From: Pseudobacteriovorax sp.
GTDB taxonomy: Bacteria > Bdellovibrionota_B > Oligoflexia > Oligoflexales > Oligoflexaceae
Length of the DNA stretch: 64,000 nucleotides
Direction of reading: 5' to 3'
Assembly: GCA_013215145.1 (NCBI GenBank)
Contig: JABSRP010000010.1
Span: forward strand, 248,001-312,000
The position numbers were made by a program, and so were the translations under genes. The notes under the pieces are model-generated. The model worked only from the letters and a program-made list of their open reading frames with translations. It made no database searches and was not told where the DNA came from. Shown here one piece after another: positions 9,083 through 17,404 of the stretch (positions are counted from its first letter, which is position 1; each line of letters opens with the position of its first letter).

Positions 9083-10015
9083 CTACTCGTCTTGTCCACG
9101 AAAAATATCTTGATGATATTTTTCGGGCAATGCTAGAGATAAGCCTGAACTGGCCAGTAACTGATGGATGGCATGCCGCGAATATCTAATGTTGTATTTG
9201 TTAAGAACTTTGTAAATATCGTAGATCATTTTTTCAGCAGACTTTGTTCTCTTCCGCACCTTAAAGGCTAAAGCATTTTTGCAAATGGACCTTAACTGAG
9301 ACTGCATGCGTCTTTCACTGCATTTGATTTTTTTGAAGTCAATATTTTTCATAGAGTGAATGATTTCTTCACGTTTTTTCGAAGGTTTGACGGCTTTTTC
9401 TCCCGTCACCATTTCATAGATAAGCAAACCCACGCAGTAAATATCTGATTGAGCCAAAATGGGGGAATCGGTGATGTGTTCAGGAGAATAGTAGCCGGGA
9501 GTTCCCACCATGTAGTTCTTGTAGTTTTCAATTTCTCCATTACATGCCAGGCCAAAGTCTGTGAGTAGCACCTTACCTAGCCGAGAAATCAATACATTGG
9601 GCGACGACAGGTCGGAATGTATCGTGTCATGGAGATGAAGATAGTCTATTCCCTGAAGCATATCGATGGCAATGGCTAGAGCTACTAAAGGCGGAAACTT
9701 ATTTAACTGTTTGGTTAATCGATACAAAGACCAACCATCAACAAATTCAGAAACAATATAGCAATTTGGAGGTTTATAATTGGCATCGATATAGCCCACA
9801 ATGTGTTTATGCTTGAGGCGAGACACTATAAGAAGTTCTCTGTGGAAAATTCCTAGAAAGCGTTTACTCTGCTGGTACTTTTCGTGAAGAATTTTGATAG
9901 CCACAGGCTCATTAGTGGATTCATCGAAGGCTTTATATACTTTGCCCAATCCGCCAGCACCAATTTCATAGTCGATATTGTATCGACCAATTTTTTTGTG
10001 TTTTAGGATAGACAA
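9083..10015 (-). CDS. Eukaryotic-like Ser/Thr protein kinase, atypical catalytic loop
   Basis: The 310-residue protein is essentially one soluble Hanks-type kinase domain with no membrane or PASTA segment. Visible elements are the glycine loop GAGGLGKV (19-26), VAIK with Lys41, the helix-C glutamate (Glu60), the DFG motif (Asp153) and GTPGYYSPE. The catalytic loop reads HSDLSSPN (133-140). The catalytic Asp135 and metal-binding Asn140 are kept, but the usual Arg and Lys of HRDLKxxN are both Ser. Activity is likely but may be altered. A short C-terminal tail follows. The gene converges on the glycosyltransferase gene with one base between stops. Substrates are unknown. Confidence 0.9.
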   Translation of the reverse strand: MSILKHKKIGRYNIDYEIGAGGLGKVYKAFDESTNEPVAIKILHEKYQQSKRFLGIFHRELLIVSRLKHKHIVGYIDANYKPPNCYIVSEFVDGWSLYRLTKQLNKFPPLVALAIAIDMLQGIDYLHLHDTIHSDLSSPNVLISRLGKVLLTDFGLACNGEIENYKNYMVGTPGYYSPEHITDSPILAQSDIYCVGLLIYEMVTGEKAVKPSKKREEIIHSMKNIDFKKIKCSERRMQSQLRSICKNALAFKVRKRTKSAEKMIYDIYKVLNKYNIRYSRHAIHQLLASSGLSLALPEKYHQDIFRGQDE

Positions 10016-10103
10016 TATTACCTCAATATGGACCAGGGGCTCTGTATCCTATATCGGGCAAGTGGTGGTTAACATTAAAAAAAGAACTTGTCAGATCGGA
10101 AAT

Positions 10104-10547
10104 TTAGGTCAAAATATCTAAAGATTCACAGTAACTAAAACCGACTTGGTCAAGCATCTCGAGCAATTCTTCAAAGACCATATCGGCATAATACCCGAGA
10201 ATTCCCAACATATTGTTGAAGATTTCTCCCGAAAGCGAGCTGTTCAAAATCTCTAAGGTAATCCCGACTTTTCCTTCTGGATCAATCACTAGTTTGACAA
10301 AGCTGGTCGCATCGTTAAGTTGGAGAATCTTAACCGCGATTTCAGGCCAAGTTTCCCAGTCAATATTTAAAGCCAAAAGAGGTTGAACTTTCATGGAAAC
10401 CCAAGTTTCGCAGACTTCGATCAAAAGGGGATAGGAGCGCTCAGACCCTTGCCAGCCACTGCGAATGACAGACTTGCCCTCTGTATAGTAACTCCAGCCG
10501 TATTGACGCAAATAGCACTCAAGCTCAGATTTCACCTGATCGATCAT
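10104..10547 (-). CDS. YbjN / type III secretion chaperone-like fold protein
   Basis: The 147-residue protein resembles the YbjN family: an alpha/beta protein with segments like YGWSYYTEGKSVIRSG, a central LLALNID, LQLNDATSFVKLVIDPEGKVGITLEI and a final amphipathic helix (YYADMVFEELLEML). Members share the fold of type III secretion chaperones and have unclear roles, often linked to stress or motility. An open frame extends to 10613, but I prefer ATG at 10547, because homology-like sequence begins there and an AAGG sits upstream. It is upstream of and co-directional with the kinase gene (88-base gap), so a joint transcript is possible. The assignment rests on pattern only. Confidence 0.65.
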   Translation of the reverse strand: MIDQVKSELECYLRQYGWSYYTEGKSVIRSGWQGSERSYPLLIEVCETWVSMKVQPLLALNIDWETWPEIAVKILQLNDATSFVKLVIDPEGKVGITLEILNSSLSGEIFNNMLGILGYYADMVFEELLEMLDQVGFSYCESLDILT

Positions 10548-10648
10548 GGAACAACATACCTTATGCGAATATGATATAGGTAGGCTATCGAGGATTTTAG
10601 GCCTCGTCAACAAATTGCTAGGAAGAGTTTTCTAAACCAAGGTTGGGT

Positions 10649-11515
10649 ATGCATAGATCATTTCATAGATTTCTGTCCAACAAAGGGATCAAAACCAACG
10701 GTGGCATGAATCCATTGCTACATTGTTCCGGCTCAGCACAATGGACATTCATTCAGTCAAATATCGAACCCAAAAAAAGCACCGTCCGGAAACCTCTTGC
10801 CATCTTTGTTCATGGCACTGGCAACGATCGTTTTTTCTTGACCTATGATCTATTCCTCCAACTACTAAAAAACGGCATTAGTATCTTCACATTTGATTTG
10901 GATGGTCATGGTCAGAAAGGAAGTAGCCTGTTTCATGAAAAAGAGATTCTCAACCTGTTTGACTCGTGGCTTCCACTCATTCGGGAACAGCATTCCGAAT
11001 TTAATCTGCATCTCATAGGCAATAGTTTAGGGGGCCTCCTATCAGCCAACTATTTAGCAAAAAATACAGAGCACCCTTTCCAAACGTTGACTCTGTTAGC
11101 AACACCGGAAAACATTCAGATCGGAAAGGATGTTGTTTTACCCGAGATCTCAACCATCTTTCAGGCTGAATACTACAGTTACCTAAGACGTTGGGGAATT
11201 AAGGATAGCATTCCAGCTTTGGGAAAATTCAACAGGAAACGATATCCTATTCGCTTTGAAATTTCGAGCCAAGATCACTACATTGATGCTGTTTCCAAAC
11301 TTTCGGAAAGGATTCCCTTATCAAAATCCCTGAAAAAGATCGATATCCCTGTCCTGGCTATCTATGGCCATAATGATTTTATTGCAAGACCTAGTGATGA
11401 CATTCTCCATCTGAACCACTTGTCTTTCGAGTATGTTCAAACAAATCACTTTTTACTTCCCATCTATCCGCGTATCTTCCCAGTGGTCGCGCAGCACATA
11501 TTGGATCAGAATTAG
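10649..11515 (+). CDS. Alpha/beta hydrolase (lysophospholipase-like)
   Basis: The 288-residue protein has the alpha/beta-hydrolase pattern: FVHGTGNDRFF for the oxyanion turn, FDLDGHGQKG, and nucleophile elbow GNSLGG (Ser catalytic). A late acidic residue lies in IPVLAIYGHNDFI, and a C-terminal histidine in YVQTNHFLLP. The layout is like monoglyceride lipases or lysophospholipases; the true substrate is unknown. No signal peptide is visible, so it is probably cytoplasmic. A TTG at 10643 could also start the frame, but AAGG at 10639-10642 sits six bases before ATG 10649. The gene is divergent from the YbjN-like gene and its stop overlaps the convergent lipoprotein gene by four bases. Confidence 0.85.
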   Translation: MHRSFHRFLSNKGIKTNGGMNPLLHCSGSAQWTFIQSNIEPKKSTVRKPLAIFVHGTGNDRFFLTYDLFLQLLKNGISIFTFDLDGHGQKGSSLFHEKEILNLFDSWLPLIREQHSEFNLHLIGNSLGGLLSANYLAKNTEHPFQTLTLLATPENIQIGKDVVLPEISTIFQAEYYSYLRRWGIKDSIPALGKFNRKRYPIRFEISSQDHYIDAVSKLSERIPLSKSLKKIDIPVLAIYGHNDFIARPSDDILHLNHLSFEYVQTNHFLLPIYPRIFPVVAQHILDQN

Positions 11516-12513
11516 AAGCGGGAGATGGAATTAATCTCTTCCACAACCTGTTCAAATCGTGTGAGGGCCTTAAGGTCAGAAAGCAAGAGCTTTAAGTTAG
11601 CCGTTGGTTTTTGACGAATGCGTTCAACGAATGATACCTGCACTTCGATTGGCTGCATGGAAAGCGCGTGAACCAAGACTTCTTTGAATCCTGGGTATTG
11701 GGTATCTAGTACCGTTTGCCCTAATTCGGAAAGGGCTGGGTTGCGTGATACCGCATATAAGTACAAATGTCCAAGTGCTGGGTGCCCTAGGGGGATCGGA
11801 GTTACGACGAAGTACTTCAAGATAACGAGACTAGTGTATATGTTGATCGTTGTTTGATTGATTTGGCGCAAGTCATCGATAGAAGCTTTCGCAAGATAAC
11901 TCATAAAGGCATAAGCAGCCTCATCGCCATGGAGTTCGGCCAGCGTTTTTGCAAATTCATCTCCTCCCTGGACCATGAGCCCCAGTTCCAAAAGGGATTG
12001 AACGGATGAGACTTCGTTCACTCGCACTGCCTTGGCCATTTCGGGAAGAAGTAGGCGATCTTCTTGATTAGCCAACAAAAAAGCATTAATTTCTGAATCT
12101 ATCATACGCTTCATCTGAGGGCTTGGCCTTCGACTAGCCATCAGCCATCCAACCTTTGCCACCTCGGAATCAGGATGACGTAAATATCGCGAGATCAGAG
12201 ATAGATTCCATTTTTTGTAGGCAAATTGATAGAGTGATGCGTAGTTAGTTAACTTTACTGTGTCCATGGATTTGAAATCTGCGAGTAATTTCGGTTCTAG
12301 ATACTTCCTTAGCTCTGGCACACGCTTAGTTTCTACAAATAGAACCTTTGCCTCTTGCAGCCTTTCACCACCTACAGACGTTGCTATTCGCACTATGTCT
12401 TCTACAGGCATATCACGTGAATAGGCTTCAGGTTCTGCGGCATCGTCAATTGTGACGCAGGAGGTACTTATGACCACCAAGATGATTGTTAAAATGCTCG
12501 AAATGTATCTCAA
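11512..12513 (-). CDS. Putative lipoprotein, helical repeat-rich
   Basis: The product (333 residues) is not recognised. It opens with a lipoprotein signal: basic start, hydrophobic core ILTIILVVIS and lipobox STSC, predicting lipidation at Cys19 and a membrane anchor. The rest is mostly amphipathic helices, for example KVGWLMASRRPS, EAAYAFMSYLAKAS and SVQSLLELGLMV, suggestive of HEAT-like or other alpha-solenoid repeats. It lies 17 bases downstream of the 137-residue membrane protein gene and probably shares its transcript. The C-terminal codons overlap the convergent hydrolase gene by four bases. Function unknown; a scaffold or envelope role is a guess. Confidence 0.75.
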   Translation of the reverse strand: MRYISSILTIILVVISTSCVTIDDAAEPEAYSRDMPVEDIVRIATSVGGERLQEAKVLFVETKRVPELRKYLEPKLLADFKSMDTVKLTNYASLYQFAYKKWNLSLISRYLRHPDSEVAKVGWLMASRRPSPQMKRMIDSEINAFLLANQEDRLLLPEMAKAVRVNEVSSVQSLLELGLMVQGGDEFAKTLAELHGDEAAYAFMSYLAKASIDDLRQINQTTINIYTSLVILKYFVVTPIPLGHPALGHLYLYAVSRNPALSELGQTVLDTQYPGFKEVLVHALSMQPIEVQVSFVERIRQKPTANLKLLLSDLKALTRFEQVVEEINSISRF

Positions 12514-12530
12514 TAGTGTCTCCTAATGAC

Positions 12531-12944
12531 TCAATTACCCTCTAATATGATCGCTGCAACACTTGGTATAGCATCTTGAAGTTGGGATGTTTCAGGTTCT
12601 TCTTGGTTTCCGTACGATTCTAGACCAACCCTGAGACTACCATTCTGCTCTAGTTTGAATGAAAGGATCGTGAATTTTAGATGCAGTTCCATCCAAGGCT
12701 TCAGTTTTATTTGACAGGGTTCGGGGTTCGACTCGCTTTGAAAGGTAGCACCTATCACCTCCGATAGGCGTTTCAGGCATACTTTGGGATAATCAACGTA
12801 AACCCGGGACTGAGGACTTTGGCGTAGTGACGCCAATAGCTGCCGAGCGAATCCCAAACGCCCCTTCAGACGAATGATCCAAAGGCACGCCCAAAAGCAA
12901 AATATAGCAGCTAAACAATGAAAAATTAGACTCATACCCTGCAC
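12531..12944 (-). CDS. Small membrane-anchored protein, unknown
   Basis: This 137-residue product has one N-terminal membrane segment (LIFHCLAAIFCFWACLWIIR) without a cleavage site. A soluble domain follows with alternating strands such as CQIKLKPWMELHLKFTILSF and GSLRVGLESYG. No family is recognised. It precedes the lipoprotein gene by 17 bases on the same strand, and the two may form an envelope-associated pair. Codon use resembles its neighbours and there is no competing frame, so I consider the gene likely real. Confidence 0.6.
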   Translation of the reverse strand: MQGMSLIFHCLAAIFCFWACLWIIRLKGRLGFARQLLASLRQSPQSRVYVDYPKVCLKRLSEVIGATFQSESNPEPCQIKLKPWMELHLKFTILSFKLEQNGSLRVGLESYGNQEEPETSQLQDAIPSVAAIILEGN

Positions 12945-13084
12945 TTCGGCACCTTATACAACGAAAGACTTACGAGAATGACTCTCAGTCGGTATACTAT
13001 CCCAAAAAGACGGTTGGAGGCTAGCGCAAAAACTGATATGACCACAGCCTCTATTCATGAATCTTTGGCAATAGGAGACTTTCG

Positions 13085-14011
13085 ATGCCGATAATGAGCA
13101 TGACAGCTTTTGGTTCAGGAGTCTTTCAAACCGACACACATACCTATCGATGTGAGGTGAAAACCTTAAACTCGAGATTCCTCGATAGTAATATCAGACT
13201 GCCAAGAACTCTGAGTTCCTTCGAGCCTGCGATTATAAAATTGCTCAAGGAAAGACTAAAGCGCGGTAAGGTAGAAGTCACCGTGGATATAGTTAGTCAT
13301 CAGCCGTCGACCAAATTACCTGAGCTGAATCCGACAGCTCTAGAACACTACAAAAACTTGGCTAAACAAATCAAATCATCACTGCCTGGGGTAGGAGTCA
13401 AAGATCTCTCGGTTTTCGAATTCCTACGCCTGGACGGAACGCTCGAGCAAGGCCAAAAATCGTCCTCGGCGGACGAGCTTGCTGAGAGGCATCTTGACAA
13501 TGTCCTCAAAGCACTAGGCGATGGTATTGATAAGCTCATCGAAGGGCGATTAGCCGAAGGCACGACTCTCGGAAAAGCTTTAGAGTCCATATTGGGTAAT
13601 ATTGCCGATGAGAGAGTTGAAGTAACCAAAAAGACTGAGGAAATAAACGCTGCCATCACGACAAACTACCGAGAAAAAATCCAAAAAATTCTAGAAAAAA
13701 TGGGAGATGTCGGCGACCAGGTTAGTAAACATCTGCCTGAAGATAGACTAGCTATGGAAATCGCAATTTTGGCCGATAAAGCCGATATTGCGGAAGAGTT
13801 AACGCGGCTTGAATCTCATGAGCAGGAATTCTTAAAGACTCTCAAGGAGGGCAAAGAAATCGGAAGAAAGCTAGACTTCTTATGTCAAGAGCTACACAGA
13901 GAGGTCAATACAATCGCCAGCAAGGTCAGCAATCTTAATGTCAGCGGCCACACCTTGTCCATGAAGCAATACGTCGAGCGTTTGCGCCAACAGGTGCAAA
14001 ATATTGAATAA
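13085..14011 (+). CDS. yicC: YicC/YloC family endoribonuclease
   Basis: The family start MSMTAFG appears at residue 4, followed by EVKTLNSRFLDSNIRLPR and a middle region with KRGKVEVTVDI. The conserved C-terminal signature DFLCQELHREVNTIASK is also present. YicC proteins are manganese-dependent endoribonucleases, implicated in RNA turnover in E. coli and in stationary-phase fitness. At 308 residues it is slightly longer than usual. A GGAG site lies seven bases before the ATG. gmk begins 14 bases after the stop, the common yicC-gmk arrangement. Confidence 0.93.
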   Translation: MPIMSMTAFGSGVFQTDTHTYRCEVKTLNSRFLDSNIRLPRTLSSFEPAIIKLLKERLKRGKVEVTVDIVSHQPSTKLPELNPTALEHYKNLAKQIKSSLPGVGVKDLSVFEFLRLDGTLEQGQKSSSADELAERHLDNVLKALGDGIDKLIEGRLAEGTTLGKALESILGNIADERVEVTKKTEEINAAITTNYREKIQKILEKMGDVGDQVSKHLPEDRLAMEIAILADKADIAEELTRLESHEQEFLKTLKEGKEIGRKLDFLCQELHREVNTIASKVSNLNVSGHTLSMKQYVERLRQQVQNIE

Positions 14012-14025
14012 TATTAGGAACTAAT

Positions 14026-14676
14026 ATGTCTGTTTATGTTGTCTCTGCGCCATCTGGAGCGGGAAAAACAACCCTAAATCGCCGCCTTATAGAGAATTAT
14101 AGTGACGTAATGATGTCGATCAGCCATACGACGCGACCACCGCGTCCGGGCGAGGTAAACGGCAACCACTATCACTTCATTACTGAAGATCAATTTAAAA
14201 GCATGGCCGACAACGACGAGTTTATTGAGTGGGCGAAGGTACACGGGAATCTTTACGGGACCTCTTTTCGCGAGCTAAATCGGATCTTGGAAATCGAAAA
14301 AAAGCCATTGTTAGAAATTGATGTTCAGGGTTGGGGATGGGCTAACGGTAGGCTCGAAGATGCGGAGAGTATTTTTATCCTTCCCCCGTCCCTCAAGAGC
14401 TTATGGGATAGGCTCGAAAAAAGGGGAAGCGACACCCTTCAAATCCGATGGACGCGGCTCCAAAATGCTTATGAAGAGATTAAACAATCTGAAAATTATC
14501 AGTATTTTATCGTAAATGACGACCTCGAGAGCGCTTACGATGCGTTGAAATCCATAGTGGTCGATGGTAAACCAAATATGGAAGAAAGCGAAAAAGGAAA
14601 AGAGCTCTGTAAAAAGCTAAACGAAGAATTCGAAACAGCCGATTGGATACTAGAGCTAAGGGAAAAATTGGAATAA
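14026..14676 (+). CDS. gmk: Guanylate kinase
   Basis: Guanylate kinase phosphorylates GMP to GDP. The 216-residue protein shows the P-loop SAPSGAGKTTL at residues 7-17, the GMP-binding segment ISHTTRPPRPGEVNGNHYHF, IDVQGWGW in place of the usual DVQGA, and a lid region with RWTRLQNAYEEI. The substitution IDVQGWGWANG is slightly unusual. It sits between yicC and spoT, a common order that links purine nucleotide supply to (p)ppGpp metabolism. The rpoZ gene that often follows gmk is absent here. Confidence 0.95.
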   Translation: MSVYVVSAPSGAGKTTLNRRLIENYSDVMMSISHTTRPPRPGEVNGNHYHFITEDQFKSMADNDEFIEWAKVHGNLYGTSFRELNRILEIEKKPLLEIDVQGWGWANGRLEDAESIFILPPSLKSLWDRLEKRGSDTLQIRWTRLQNAYEEIKQSENYQYFIVNDDLESAYDALKSIVVDGKPNMEESEKGKELCKKLNEEFETADWILELREKLE

Positions 14677-14706
14677 TTGTCAAGTTTTTATACAGTTTGG
14701 TGATAT

Positions 14707-16986
14707 GTGACGTTGGATGGTGAATTGAACAGCAACACTGAGTTAAATCTAGCAACAGCTGAGTCTGAATTTCAGCTCTTACTAGAATCTTTAGAAACTT
14801 GTCAGCCAGGTCAGAATCAAGATTTGATTCATCGTGCCTATAAGTATGCCTCCGAGTGCCATGTTGATCAGAAGAGACGATCCGGTGAGCCCTACATCAC
14901 TCACCCCTTAGCTGTCGCAACCATCGTAACAAGTTTAAAGCTAGACACTGCATCTGTTGTAGCCGCGATACTACACGACACGGTGGAAGACACCGACGCT
15001 ACTATCGAAGACATCGAGGAGCAATTTGGGGCTGAAGTCTCTCATCTCGTCGACGGTCTTACGAAAATCAGTAAAATCAAATTCCGCTCTAAGCAAGAAA
15101 AGTTAGCCGAAAACTTTCGCAAGATGATACTGGCCATGGCCAAGGATTTGCGAGTCATCTTGATCAAGCTTTGCGATCGTCTGCATAATATGAGAACGAT
15201 TGGCTCTCTTGATGAGATGAAAAAAAAGCGCATTGCCCAAGAGACTCTCGACATCTATGCACCCCTGGCCAACAGACTTGGTATTTATGGTGTCAAATCC
15301 GAACTAGAGGATTTGTGTCTGAGACACCTCAAACCAGAAACCTACCAAGAAATCCGCAAAAAAATTGCCGCTAAAAAGTCTGTCAGGCAAAAGCACATAA
15401 CTGAGGTTAAAGAGATACTCGAAACCGAGCTTCGAAAATATGGATTTAAAGATATTCAGGTCTACGGCAGACCCAAGCACTTTTTCTCCATCTACAAGAA
15501 GATGATCGATCGGCGCTTGAAGTTCGAAGATATTCATGACCTTTTTGCCTTTAGAATTATCGTTAATTCGATCAAGGATTGCTACGAGGCCCTCGGTGTT
15601 GTCCACGCTATGTGGAAGCCTATGCCCGGCCGATTTAAAGACTATATCGCGATGCCCAAGGCCAATATGTACCAGTCACTCCATACTACGGTTGTCAGGC
15701 CCAATGGCGAACCAGCCGAAATCCAAATCCGAACTAAGGAGATGCACGAAACATGTGAGTTTGGGGTGGCCGCTCACTGGTCGTACAAAGAAAATGACAA
15801 GCAGGGCCAAGGCGCAGCAACTGATATGGAAAAGTTCTCTTGGTTGAGGCAGATTTTACAATGGCAAAGCGAACTTAAAGATCCTGACGAATTTCTTGAA
15901 GCTGTCAAAGTAGACTTGTTCGACGAAGAAATCTTTGTGTTCACCCCTAAGGGCGATGTCTTTTCTTTACCAAAAAACGCCACAGCACTCGACTTCGCTT
16001 TTTCTGTGCATACCGACGTAGGTGTGAAGTGCATCGGTGTCAAAGTCAATGGCCGCATGGCTCCGATAAAGCGTCGATTAAATTCGGGCGATATCGTGGA
16101 AGTCTTGACCTCACCGCACCAAAAACCCAGTAAGGATTGGCTGAACTTCATCGTCACCTCCAAGGCCCGTAATAAAATTCGTAGCCATCTGCGAAGCGAA
16201 CAAAGAGAGCGTAGTCGTAAAATTGGTCGAGACTTGCTTAGTCAGCATCTAGAAAGTGTTCACCTGACCATCGAGGATCTAGAGAAATCCGGTGATACCA
16301 CAAAGCTAGTGAAGGCAGCGCGAGAAAGTAATTTTGATGACGTTTTGATTGGTATTGGTTACGGTCGCATCAATAGCTTGGATTTGATCAATAAAACATT
16401 TCCCAAGCCTGAGCCAAAGGAATCCATTGAAGAGCAAGTCAGTAAAACTGAGTTTGACGGTCTTACGGGAAGAGGGCGTTCTGAAAACAAACAGAGCAAG
16501 AGCCCTATTCTGGTTTCCGGCTTTGATGATGTCTTAGTTACGATAGCACGCTGCTGTCAACCCCTTCCTGGTGAACCGATCATTGGTTTTATCACGAGGG
16601 GACGCGGAGTTACTGTCCACAGAAGCGCATGCCCCCGTGCACTAGATATGGATCCAGATCGGAAAATTCAAGTAGAATGGGCCGAAAAATCGGAAAAATC
16701 GAGTACCTCTTATCATAAGTGTTATATATCACTTCGTACTCAAGATAAGCCTGGTGTATTAGCGGAAGTAACCAGCATACTATCCTCTTGCCAGGCCAAT
16801 GTCCATAAGGCCGAGGCAAAGGTTGCCGCCGATCTTACTGGAACCCTAGACTTCGAGTTAGGTGTGAAAAACTTGTCTCACCTTGATTTGGTTATCTCAA
16901 AACTAGAAAGCATTCCCGCTGTCGTGTCAGTCAGGCGAAAAAATATAGTTAAACAACGAAGATTACGAAGAGGACGATTAACATGA
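14707..16986 (+). CDS. spoT: Bifunctional (p)ppGpp synthetase/hydrolase (Rel/SpoT)
   Basis: The 759-residue protein has the complete RelA/SpoT layout. An HD hydrolase domain contains HDTVEDT near residue 90, so the hydrolase is intact. The synthetase domain has YGRPKHFFSIYKKM near 257 and EIQIRT near 338. A TGS domain begins near 407 (EIFVFTPKGDVFSL), a conserved zinc-finger-like CCQPLPGEPI follows, and a C-terminal ACT domain holds RTQDKPGVLAEVTSIL. Both activities should be functional, making this the stringent-response regulator. The start is GTG at 14707; TTG at 14713 is the alternative. It overlaps the next gene by four bases (ATGA) and lies 30 bases after gmk. Confidence 0.96.
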   Translation: MTLDGELNSNTELNLATAESEFQLLLESLETCQPGQNQDLIHRAYKYASECHVDQKRRSGEPYITHPLAVATIVTSLKLDTASVVAAILHDTVEDTDATIEDIEEQFGAEVSHLVDGLTKISKIKFRSKQEKLAENFRKMILAMAKDLRVILIKLCDRLHNMRTIGSLDEMKKKRIAQETLDIYAPLANRLGIYGVKSELEDLCLRHLKPETYQEIRKKIAAKKSVRQKHITEVKEILETELRKYGFKDIQVYGRPKHFFSIYKKMIDRRLKFEDIHDLFAFRIIVNSIKDCYEALGVVHAMWKPMPGRFKDYIAMPKANMYQSLHTTVVRPNGEPAEIQIRTKEMHETCEFGVAAHWSYKENDKQGQGAATDMEKFSWLRQILQWQSELKDPDEFLEAVKVDLFDEEIFVFTPKGDVFSLPKNATALDFAFSVHTDVGVKCIGVKVNGRMAPIKRRLNSGDIVEVLTSPHQKPSKDWLNFIVTSKARNKIRSHLRSEQRERSRKIGRDLLSQHLESVHLTIEDLEKSGDTTKLVKAARESNFDDVLIGIGYGRINSLDLINKTFPKPEPKESIEEQVSKTEFDGLTGRGRSENKQSKSPILVSGFDDVLVTIARCCQPLPGEPIIGFITRGRGVTVHRSACPRALDMDPDRKIQVEWAEKSEKSSTSYHKCYISLRTQDKPGVLAEVTSILSSCQANVHKAEAKVAADLTGTLDFELGVKNLSHLDLVISKLESIPAVVSVRRKNIVKQRRLRRGRLT

Positions 16987-17384
16987 ATAAGCTTTTAGTA
17001 GTTGGACTTGCCTTCATGGCAAGCGTAGCACTCTCATTCGGCTCCAATCATTCGACACTGGATTCAAAAAGTGATGTTAAACCAAATGGTGATGTGTCCC
17101 TTACCTTTAAAATTGCAGCCAACAAAGGCATGCAACTCACTCACCAGGCTCCTTGGTCCATTTCATTTGAAACCATGGACGGCCTTGAGATAGAGGGTGC
17201 TAAGGACGGAAAATACACAAGCAAAGCTTACGACGATGCGCTGCCCGGCTTTACAGTTAAAGCTAAAGCCAAAGCTCAAAGTGGGAAGGTAAGCTACAAA
17301 ATGCGAGCTTTTGTTTGCACCGAAGACAAGTCACGATGCTTTCCTCAAACCCACAAAGGCGAACTTACCTGGAAGCGAAGTTAA
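16983..17384 (+). CDS. Exported DsbD-alpha-like single-domain protein
   Basis: A signal peptide (VVGLAFMASVALSFG) leads a 110-residue periplasmic domain. Its closing segment FVCTEDKSRCFPQTHKG resembles the N-terminal alpha domain of DsbD, where two cysteines separated by about five residues precede an aromatic-proline pair (GFCYPP). Here the two cysteines are six residues apart and followed by Phe-Pro. DsbD-alpha passes electrons to periplasmic thiol proteins, but no DsbD membrane domain is adjacent, so the partner is unknown. The ATG overlaps the spoT stop, implying co-translation. Assignment is by motif and fold-level resemblance only. Confidence 0.65.
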   Translation: MNKLLVVGLAFMASVALSFGSNHSTLDSKSDVKPNGDVSLTFKIAANKGMQLTHQAPWSISFETMDGLEIEGAKDGKYTSKAYDDALPGFTVKAKAKAQSGKVSYKMRAFVCTEDKSRCFPQTHKGELTWKRS

Positions 17385-17385
17385 A

Positions 17386-17402
17386 CAGCTGTCCTACAGC
17401 TG
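17386..17402 (+). other. Hairpin between convergent genes
   Basis: CAGCTGT (17386-17392) and ACAGCTG (17396-17402) form a perfect 7-bp stem with a three-base loop, filling the gap between the DsbD-like gene and convergent galE. There is no T-tract on either side, so it may stabilise mRNA 3' ends rather than end transcription. Confidence 0.35.
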
Positions 17403-17404
17403 CC

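Noticed and set aside
12954..13139. 61-codon leftward frame before yicC
   Set aside because: Overlaps the yicC start, no ribosome site and cysteine/serine-rich composition typical of shadows.
14676..14707. rpoZ between gmk and spoT
   Set aside because: Only 30 bases separate the genes; no omega subunit gene fits there.
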